Shown here in pieces: positions 12,181-22,000 of a stretch of 64,000 nucleotides of DNA; position 1 is the stretch's first letter; every line of letters starts with the position of its first letter. The stretch covers positions 114,376,574-114,440,573 of the forward strand of contig CM061226.1 in assembly GCA_030844895.1 (NCBI GenBank), given 5' to 3'. The position numbers were made by a program, and so were the translations under genes. The DNA comes from Ambrosia x helenae. Lineage: Eukaryota; Streptophyta; Magnoliopsida; Asterales; Asteraceae. A model generated the notes under the pieces. It was not told the DNA's origin. It was given only the letters and a program-made list of their open reading frames with translations, and made no database searches.

Positions 12181-13325
12181 TCAGCCACCTGGGTTTGAGG
12201 ATCCTTCTCATCCTGAGTGGGTGTACAAACTTGACAAAGCTCTTTATGGGCTCAAACAGGCTCCAAGATCCTGGTATGAAACACTTTCCAACTTTTTACT
12301 CAAAAATAACTTTACAAGAGGCTCCATTGATAAAAAATCTTTTCATTAAGATTGTTGGAAGTCATGTCTTACTTGTTCAAATTTATGTTGATGATATCAT
12401 ATTTGGTTCAACAAACACAAAATTGTGTGATGAATTTAAGAAACTCATGCAATCAAAATTTGAGATGAGTACAATGGGAGAACTGAAGTACTTTTTAGGA
12501 TTGCAGATTAAACAACAAACTAATGGAACTTTTATACATCAATCAAAATATGTTAAAGAATTATTGAACAAATTTTCTTTACAAGACTGTAAATCATGTT
12601 CCACTCTCATGACCCCTACCACACAAGTTGAACTAGATGATCAAGGAAAACAGGTTGATCAAACCATGTATAGATGTATGATAGGTTCCCTTTTGTATCT
12701 AACTGCTTCTAGACCAGATATTATGTTTTCAACATGTGTCTGTGCTAGATATCAATCAGCTCCTAGGGAATCACACCTCATTGCAGTCAAAAGAATCTTC
12801 AGATATCTAAAAGGAACTCCTACACTTGGAATTTGGTATCCTGCTTCAAGCAATACCAAGTTATCAGCTTTTTCAGATAGTGACTATGCAGGGTGCAAAA
12901 TGTCAAGAAAATCAACATCTGGTGGTTGTCAATTATTGGGAAACTGTCTAGTGTCCTGGCAATCAAAGAAGCAAGCATCTGTTGCAACTTCAACTGCTGA
13001 AGCTGAATACATTGCAGCTGCAAGTTGTACATCACAGATACAATGGCTCCAACATCAACTTCTTGATTATGGAATCAAAGAGACCAAGACACCATTGCTT
13101 GTAGACAACAAATCTGCCATTAGCATCATTCAAAACCCTGTTCAGTTCTCAAAAACTAACCATATTGAAATCAGGTATCATTTCATAAGGGATTGCTATG
13201 AAAAAGGCAAGATTGAAGTGAAGCATGTCACAACAGCTAATCAGATAGCTGACATATTCACAAAACCCCTTGACACATCAACATTTCAGAAGTTAGTATC
13301 CATGCTTGGGATGCTAAATTTGTAA
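12180..13325 (+). pseudogene. Ty1/copia polymerase remnant (end of RT and RNase H)
   Basis: From about 12184 the translation matches the 3' part of copia pol: the reverse-transcriptase segment with GLKQAPRSWY, then the catalytic YVDDIIFG block, then RNase H with DSDYAGC, STAEAEYIAA and VDNKSAI. The polymerase ends normally at 13323-13325. The 5' part (gag, protease, integrase, most of RT) is missing. The first 45 or so codons are in a different frame from the rest: the switch lies near the A-run at 12330-12340, so a one-base indel breaks the remnant. No LTRs were recognised around it. An additional ORF follows at 13772 in the same orientation. Confidence 0.9.
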
Positions 13326-13771
13326 GTGTTCTTTTACTTTTCCTGCACATATTTTATTTTTCAATTACATCTGTTTAGACTAAAACTTCTAAAAAACAAA
13401 AAGAGAGAAACTACTGATGAACAAAAACATCAATATGGGAATATTTTCTGAAAAATGATTAACTTCTGATAAAATAATCTTCAGAAGTTATGAATAAAGT
13501 GTTTATAAACATTCTCATCAGTTGTTAACAAACTACTGAAGAGAAAATAGGAACTACTGATGACAATTGTTCTTCATCAGCAGTTTTGTCATTAAGGGCA
13601 AATAAGACATTTCCCATTTCAGAAGTTTGACCTAGGGCGGTTACAAACTTCTGATAAACACCTTTTCCAACACTTATCCATTCAAAGAGCAAAAATTCCC
13701 TCCTTCTCTCTCAAAAAGTTCTCAAACCCTGAACCTGCAAAAACACTGTTCGATCCACACACACAAACCAC
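13326..13771 (+). other. copia post-pol spacer
   Basis: Non-coding spacer between copia pol and the next ORF. It is full of short variants of 'aacttctgat', 'catcag' and 'actactgatga', on both strands, and ends in a pyrimidine-rich leader just before the ATG at 13772. This may be the 5' leader of the downstream ORF. Confidence 0.4.
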
Positions 13772-14479
13772 ATGGCTCTAATATTGAAACAGGGACACAA
13801 TCAAAGAGGCTACTTCGAAAAACATGAAGCCTGGTCCCAATACGAAGAAATCATTGATTTAGTCGTTAAATCCCAATACTTTACTGCCCTCACCATTGAT
13901 CCTCCAATCCACACTGAAACTCTTAATGAGTTCTGGGCAAATGCGGAGACGGTGACAGTAAATGATAAGGTGATCTCCCTCAATTCAACCATCCAAGGGA
14001 GAAGAATGACAATCACACCCGAAACTTTGGGAATTAGACTGGGTCTATATGATGTTGGTGCCCCAGATCAATTTCCAAACTCTGAAATTCATCTAACCAT
14101 GACAGAGTGTGGTTACCAAGGTACTCTCTCACATGCTACTGTTTTTAAGAAATATTTTGAACCTAAGTACAAACTTTTGTTTCACTATATAATAATGTGT
14201 TTGAGTCCAAAAACTGGATCTTATGATCAGATGCCCTCTACTTTTCAACCTATTTTTCATTCCATTGTGAATGAAACAAAATTCAGGGCATCAGCACTTT
14301 TCTTTAATGAGTTGGTGTTACATCATCTCAATTCTAAAAAGAAGTTTTTGTTGTATCCAAGATTTATTATGCAATGCATAATAAAGGAACTTGGAGAAGA
14401 GGTGCTTGTGGGACAAACAACTGTTTTAAACCCTTTAACCTCACAAGCATACTCTAGGCACAATAAACCGGCCACCTGA
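13772..14479 (+). CDS. extra ORF downstream of copia pol (235 aa), retroelement-associated
   Basis: A 235-codon ORF starting MALILKQGHNQRGYF, 446 bp after the copia stop and on the same strand. It has no RT, integrase or zinc-knuckle motif. The segment around residues 36-90 (DPPIHTETLNEFWANA, then VNDKVISL, then GRRMTITPETLGIRLGL) resembles, from memory, a protein repeatedly annotated beside copia polymerases in Asteraceae genomes, where the corresponding part reads PPIY...FWATA...VND. Its role is unknown; position after pol resembles the extra third ORF of Sireviruses. The final 10-20 codons may be read-through into foreign sequence, since the downstream DNA looks like a different repeat. 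Probably not a host gene. Confidence 0.5.
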   Translation: MALILKQGHNQRGYFEKHEAWSQYEEIIDLVVKSQYFTALTIDPPIHTETLNEFWANAETVTVNDKVISLNSTIQGRRMTITPETLGIRLGLYDVGAPDQFPNSEIHLTMTECGYQGTLSHATVFKKYFEPKYKLLFHYIIMCLSPKTGSYDQMPSTFQPIFHSIVNETKFRASALFFNELVLHHLNSKKKFLLYPRFIMQCIIKELGEEVLVGQTTVLNPLTSQAYSRHNKPAT

Positions 14480-15030
14480 ATGGTGTTCTTAAGCCTGGTG
14501 TTTGGGGTTAATATTTTCGTAAATAAGCAGTAGGGGCGATTAGGGTTAAGTTTATGGGGTTCTTGGAGCTTAAGATTGCTTAAATAGGGGATTAAGTCGG
14601 TTTAACCAAGTCAGCGTGTTCCGAACACTCGTCCGGAATTGTGAACGACCGTTTGGAATGGTTTAATCCGTTTCGAGCGGCCCAGTTCGCTGTATAGCCT
14701 GTTTTCTTTGATGTTTCATTATTTTACAGAAACAATATGATACTGATCAACGAAAGAACAATAACGCAAATGTTATTTACCAAACATGTTGGATGAATCT
14801 TCAATTGTTAATGCATAATTACAAACTGTGATATGGATTTTGAAATCACCGAATGATTGAAACGTAGTAGTCAGTTTGTTATGATTTTAAATTTGAAAGT
14901 GATCATACAGTTATTTTTGATAAACGATTGCAACGTGATTATAGGGATGCGAAAAAAGTCTATAATACCTTTTGACCGCAGAATTAGATGGAATGTTCCC
15001 AAAAAAACCGTCATCCACGTAGTATAACAT
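14480..15030. other. repeat-like, no gene seen
   Basis: The first 250 bp (14480-14720) are more GC-balanced and LTR-like, with text such as 'gtccggaattgtgaacgaccg'. The rest is AT-rich. No ORF or defined ends. Confidence 0.3.
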
Positions 15031-16760
15031 TATTACTTCTTACACTTTGTACCAAATTATACTTTGTACCCTAGAGGCCGGCTAACGTACAAAGCCTTCT
15101 TAACCTACAAAGTGTGAGAAGCCATCCTGGCCCTCCATCTCCCACCTTCTGCGTTTTATAAGGAAAACCTCGTACATTAATTACCCACGTTTGTCATTAA
15201 TGGCAGTTATCAATTTGAGGGTAAAACAGACAAATTACAAACTAAAATAATTTGAATTTTTTAATTCAGCGCCCAAATCAACCTCATTAATTGACGGTTA
15301 CTTCATTTTATGCGTGCGATTGATTCTCCAAAAATCAAAACTGACACCGATGTCCAAAAATCAAAAATCAAAAAACAGAGCATCGGAGAAACACTAAATC
15401 ATATCAACAAATATGCCTCCAAAACGCAAATCAGGTAAGGAATTGTTCATGATTTTACTTTAATTTTGATCGTATTTTGATTGTATTTTACTTTAATTTT
15501 ACTTCATGATTTTACTTTAAAAACCTAAAACAGGTGAAGGACGTGAAAAAAGTAAAGGCGTTTTACTGATTAGTATGATGTTTTGGTGATCTATAGTTGC
15601 AGATGCGTTTTGAAGTTTTAGTAGAGGCGTTTTATGAATTTAGTAATGCATTAGATAATCAGTGGTTTGCTCATCACGAAAAAGTAAAACGCATGTGTAT
15701 CAATGTTAAAAAAAAAGTAAAACGCATTTGTAAACCCATAAAACGCATGTGTATCAATGTTCATCAGAAGTTAGGCCATCAGTGGTTTTGATTCAGCAGT
15801 AGTTAAAACGCATTTGTAAACCCATAAAACGCATGTGTATCAATGTTCATCAGTAGTTTGCTCATCAGAAGTTAGGCCATCAGTGGTTTGATTCAGCAGT
15901 AGTTAAAACGCATTTGTAAACCCATAAAACGCATGTGTATCAATGTTCATCAGTAGTTTGCTCATCAGAAGTTAGGCCATCAGTGGTTTGATTCAGCAGT
16001 AGTTAATAACATAATATCACCAGATACATCAAAACGCATGTTAAAACATAATAAAACGCATTTGAATCTTATCAATAACATAATATCACCAGATACAAAC
16101 AAAACGCATGTTAAAACATATTAAAACGCATTTGAATGTTATCCTAAACATAATATCACCAGATACATCAAAACGCATGTATAAAACATACTAAAACGCA
16201 AATGATTATCTTCAAATCCACAAAACATCAAAAAATTTTAATGGAATGCTCAACCTCTGTTTTCATCACTGATCTAAAAAAACTTCAAAAACAGTAGAAA
16301 CTTCATGTTCTTCATCGAATAAGAATTCAGGTTCATTGTTTAGATCTGAAAACACAAATTAAGAGTAAGATCACGATTAATTGAAAACAATAAAAACAGA
16401 GTACATACCGAACATGGTGAAGAACTCGGCAAATTGATTATGATTTTTCGTAAAAAATTTGAACCAGTGATCGACGATGATTGTAGATTTTTGAATATGG
16501 TAAGAAATGATAATCGTATATTATGGAATCAGTTATGAAATTTGAAATATTGATGAACGATAAAACAGGGATTTGATAATAAACGTGATTAATTGATATG
16601 TCCAATTGACTATACTACCCCTCTAATCAGTTATAGAGTTATAACAGACAAGTTCCACGTGGCATTATTTTGTGGCTTCCTACACTTTGTAGGATAAGAG
16701 ACTTTGTACCCTACACTTTCTCTTGTACCCTAAACTTTATCAAAAAACAATATAATTTTC
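15030..16760. repeat. repeat region with two tandem arrays, upstream of ARI
   Basis: Two arrays sit here. At 15716-16005 a roughly 100-bp unit (AAAACGCATTTGTAAACCCA...GTGGTTTGATTCAGCAGTAG) is repeated about three times. At 16004-16200 a 68-bp unit (ACATAATATCACCAGATACA...AAAACGCATTTGAA) is repeated three times. Both contain AAAACGCAT. The edges contain 'acactttgta' motifs (15040, 15112, 16672) and 'cacgtggcattattttgtgg' near 16652, the reverse complement of sequence near 26365, so this is probably a relative of the element at 26324-27306. No protein is recognisable. Confidence 0.55.
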
Positions 16761-16800
16761 TTGTACGTCGCTCTCTTGATACACACACCATAATTATAAC

Positions 16801-16801
16801 A

Positions 16802-16883
<82 letters not shown>
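16801..16883. repeat. (AAT)27 microsatellite
   Basis: About 27 perfect AAT/TAA repeats, 190 bp upstream of the ARI start codon and near or within its promoter or 5' UTR. The poly-Asn (+) and poly-Leu (-) ORFs across it are artefacts. Confidence 0.95.
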
Positions 16884-16886
<3 letters not shown>

Positions 16887-17070
16887 TCTTTGCCTCATCA
16901 TCATCGCAAGCTAAAGCCCACCTTTCCCATTTCTCTTGGCCTTCAGTATGGTCGCCTCTATTCACAGCGATCGGTCCAATTAGGGCTCAATCAACTCACC
17001 ACATCCTAACCCCAACTCATCGATCGTCACCCACAGCCTTTACTCAATCGAATTGTGCTCTTTACCCTCG

Positions 17071-19043
17071 ATGGACCTGGAGGATTGCATGAGCAGCGGC
17101 GGAGAAGAAGAACAAGAAGATTATTATTGCTCTGATCGTGACTCCCTTGACGATGCTCTTGAGAATGAAGAATCTGATCCCCAGTGGGCCCCACCTAAAG
17201 GCTCTTCATCTAAGGTTGTTTTTTTTTTTTTTTAATTATTATTATTATTGTTTTTAAAAGATTGAATTGGTTAAGTTAGATGAGCTAAAGGGTTAAGATT
17301 TATGTTTTGTTTGACATTGGAGTTTGATGGTTTAGTTTTGAACTGTGGCTGGATTAGGGGTTTCTTTTATTTATACACTGATGTTGCTACGACGAAATGT
17401 CGAAATGTGTTTCGGTTTTACCTTATGGGTTGTTTGATCACAGTGGTTCTGTAGTCTGTTAAAGTTTTTATTTTGGTGATATCTTGAAATATGTTTTGCT
17501 GGTATATGTGTTTTTGTCTGTTTAGGTCATTGTTTTTTTAATGTTTTAGTCTGTGGCAGAATTTGTTTTTCTCCTATGAAGTAAATAAATTTTGGTCCCG
17601 TGTTATGCGTTATCATTAACGTGTGCTTCGTTTAAATTTCGCCACATACGTGACATCTGTAGGTGTAGAAACTTATAAATAAGTCATGTTAGTTGTTAAT
17701 AATTTACTTCAGGTGTTTGGTTATTCCTCTTTTAATTGCACAAGACATCAGCTTTACTATTCGATTTTTCACGGAAGCAATTCATACGGTTTTTTTTTTT
17801 ATTTTTTATTTTTTTTTATTCACATTTTTATTCGTCAATGGCTTTCATGGACATTCTTCTATTGATGTACAAAAGTCTGTTACTTGTTTACGGTTCCATT
17901 CAATGGCTAAAACCGAACAACAGGACACGTCAACTTTTTAAGTTTTTGTAATGATGCTCCACATGTTTTTTCGGTTTTAAATTGTAGTATTGAGAATCAA
18001 TTGGTTGGCTGGAGCGTAAATTTGATTGCTTTCTTGTAGAAAGTTATATTTGAATTATGGGAAATAGATTTGTTAAGTCAAGTAACATACCTTTTTAGTT
18101 ATTACGGACATGTTTGTCTTTTATTATTGCTCTAGTTTTACAAGCGTACTAAAGGTCTTATTATATATTATATAGAGATGTAATCAGGGGGCACCCCTAG
18201 CCCAATCAATCCTTCGTCCCTGGATGTAATCGTACGATTAATGAGTTTATGGTTGAGTGATCTGGATATATGACAGAATTAAGAGCTTTGTCTTTGAAAC
18301 AATCAAGCTTAGGCCTTAGGTGCGAGGTGTGATACTTATGTTCTCTTGATGGTTAAGAGTTTTACATATTCTAGGTATGAACTATGAAGCTTAGAAATCC
18401 TAGTACATTAATTAGTTATATTATTCTGATTTCTTCTTGTGCATCATTTTGTCCAGTTGTTTCAATTTTTTTTTTCCGGAGTTTGACATTATTTACTAAA
18501 TTGATTGCAATTTGGCAGCATATACCATCGAGCTATCTTACACGCTTATCTTTTAACATTTTGTGGGCCTACTGGCGCTTTATGTTTTTAGCATCCGATT
18601 TGGATGTTTGGGGAAGATTAAATGGCACATTGGTGCTGGCCTGTTGTTTGATTGACCTGGGCATGAAGCCTTGCACTTATTGACAGATTTACATGTCGTC
18701 ATCATCATCATACTCAGTTAATCCCACCAATAGCAAAAGCTAAGGTAGGGTCTGAGGAGGGTAAAATGTAGACAACCTTACCTCTACCCCGTGGGAATAG
18801 AGAGGCTGCCTCCAATGAGACCCCCGGCTCGATAGTGGTTTTGTATCAAGCCTTGGACATAAGGCACATAACACTTAGCAACCGGGACAAACCCGATTGG
18901 TGCATGTCCCCCCTTGTCTTTTGGCAATCAACGCCACCACCTGATGCATGATTAATAATTTACTTCAGGTGTTTGGTTATTCCTCTTTTAATTGCACGAG
19001 ACATCAGCTTTACTATTCGGTTTTTCACGGAAGCAATTCATAC

Positions 19044-19076
<33 letters not shown>

Positions 19077-22000
19077 CACATTTTTATTCGTCAATGGCTT
19101 TCATGGACATTCTTCTATTGATGTACAAAAGTCTGTTACTTGTTTACGGTTCCATTCAATGGCTAAAACCGAACAACAGGACACGTCAACTTTTTAAGTT
19201 TTTGTAATGATGCTCCACATGTTTTTTTCGGTTTTAAATTGTAGTTTTGAAAATCAATTGGTTGGCTGGAGTGTAAATTTGATTGCTTTCTTGTAGAAAG
19301 TTATATTTGAATTCTGGGAAATAGATTTGTTAAGTCAAGTAACATACCTTTTTAGTTATTACGGACATGTTAGTCTTTTATTATTGCTCTATATATTATA
19401 TAGAGATGTAATCAGGGGCGAAGCTTGGTTTTTGAATCGGGTCAGGGGGGGGGGATTTCTTTTGATCGGTAGTGGCAAATTGGCGGGGGGCCGGGCTCAA
19501 CCCGGGCACAATTTACCTACGAAAATCCCAAATTTATACCACTGGCCCAAGCAATGCTTAGATGCGAGGTGTGATACTTATGTTCTCTTGATGGTTAAGA
19601 GTTTTACGTATGCTAGGTATGAACTATGAAGCTAAGAAATCCTAGTACATTAATTAGTTATATTATTCTGATTTCTTCTTGTGCATCATTTTGTCCGGTT
19701 GTTTCAAATATATTTTTTTTTTCTGAGTTTGACATTATTTACTAAATTGATTGCAACTTGGCAGCATATACCATCGAGCTATCTTACACGCTTATCTTTT
19801 AACATTTTGTGGGCCTACTGGCACTTTATGTTTTTAGCATCCGATTTGGATGTTTGGGGAAGATTATTAGCACATTGGTGCTGGCCTGTTGTTTGATTGA
19901 CCTGGCATGATGCCTTGCACTTATTGGTATATTTACATGTTGAATTAACTATAACTTCAAATGCCTTTTAATGCATTTAGAGGAAGAATGTTCCTGAAAG
20001 ATGCTCCTTTCTTCTGCATGTTTGGAGATGGAGAAACAGAGATGGTTAGAGAGGACCCGCATACCTCATTTTGTCAAGCCAAGTGGTTATACAGTCTAAT
20101 TAAACAAAGTATAGCAAGTACTGTACTACAGTAAAAATGTATTATTAGCCGAATCAAGCTTGGATCCTTACATTTACATTATTATGTATTTTTGCTACAG
20201 AACAAACTGTTGGTTAATTCTTTCTTTGTGATTACATCATTATTATTAACTTTTTCAAATATTTCTTGCTTTTGTTACAGGTCATAACAAAAGAGTCTCT
20301 TTTGGCCGCACAGGTAGAACTCTATAAATGTAACCTTTTGTTTTTATCATCATTCTTGCACCCTATCTACTTGTCGAGTACTAATAGTTTACATCACATT
20401 TATAGAGGGAAGATATGCGTCGAGTTATGGAATTACTGTCTCTGAGGGAACATCATGCAAGGACTCTACTTATACATTATCGTTGGGATGTTGAGAAGAT
20501 ATTTGCAGTACTTGTAGAGAAAGGAAAAGACCGTTTGTTCACAGAGGCTGGTGTGCCTATTCTCGAGTCTCATAATTCAGACTCATCAGTTTCTACTTCT
20601 ACAGCAATGTGTGATATATGCATGGAGGATTTGCCGTCCAATGAAATGACAAAAATGGATTGTGGGCACTGCTTTTGTAATAATTGTAAGTAATAATCGT
20701 AAGAGATCCTTAATCCTCAATCAATTGGTTTATTGTATTACTGGAACGAGGGGTATCAGGTACTCATAATATATATATTTTTTTCGATAGGCTGGACGGA
20801 GCATTTTATCGTAAAAATAAATGAGGGGCAGAGTAGACGGATCAGATGCATGGCTCATAAATGCTTTGCTATATGTGATGAAGCAATAATCGGGATCTAG
20901 TGGATAAAAGACATCCTGATTTGGCTGAGAAATTTGATCGGTTTCTTCTCGAGTCATATATTGAAGACAATAAAATGGTAAAATGGTGTCCAAGTACTCC
21001 TCATTGTGGGAATGCAATCCGTGTTGAAGAGGATGAGTTTTGTGAAGTTGAATGCTCGTGCGGTAATCAATTCTGTTTCAGTTGCTTATGTGAAGCTCAT
21101 TCCCCTTGTTCTTGTGTAATGTGGGAACTTTGGACTAAGAAATGCCGAGATGAATCAGAAACGGTCAATTGGATTACAGTTCATACAAAGCCTTGTCCTA
21201 AGTGTCATAAACCTGTTGAGAAAAATGGTGGCTGCAATCTAGTCAGCTGTATATGTGGGCAAGCCTTTTGGTAAGAACATTTATTTGTTGTTCGTTCCAT
21301 TTATTCAAATGCAGTCATCCCTTTTGTAGAGGTGGCAATTTTTATCCATTTACTTATAAAGGTTGACGCGTGCTATTTTAAATCTCAAACTGGTCAAATT
21401 ATTATTATTATTATTATTATTATTTCTTTTTTGCGAAAAAATGAAGAGAAATCAGCTGAATGGGTTGAAGTTTGCCTGAAGTGTATCTTCAGTGCGCGAA
21501 CATCCTAAATCATTTTATTCTGAAATGTAGATTATTATTGTAACAATTCTGTTTCTGTAATTACATTTAATGATATATATTCATTATATTGAAAACGAAC
21601 TAATCAGGGTTTTGGGGTCAACCCAACCTGACCTTGGTTTTAAAATGCGCGCATCACATGATGTGGTCTGAACAAATCAGACCATTGTTTAACCAATGGG
21701 TTTGAGTATTTGAACAACTCAGACCATCGATGGAACATATCTGACTAGAGATTATGAGACTTATCTTTTTTATTTTAGTGCTTAAAAGTTAACTAGTTAG
21801 AATATTTTCTATAAATAATTTTTAGTATTTTTTAAATAACGAACACCTCGACACATGATGTGTGCGCTTTGCGCATCACGCATCGGCTTTTGGGGTAATC
21901 GCATCAAATCGCCACCTTTTTTTTTAAACCAAGAACCTGACTTAAACAAGTTCGTCCTGAACCAAGGCTGACCTGTTTTGACGTACCCGGCCGACCCAGC

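Noticed and set aside
15716..16200. CRISPR-like repeats
   Set aside because: Repeats are adjacent without unique spacers, in a plant genome; they are ordinary tandem arrays.
16670..17092. ORF with a poly-Asn stretch, and the poly-Leu ORF opposite
   Set aside because: Encoded by the AAT microsatellite.
17693..19896. Pairs of near-identical small ORFs in ARI intron 1
   Set aside because: They are copies of the same intronic segment created by the tandem duplication.
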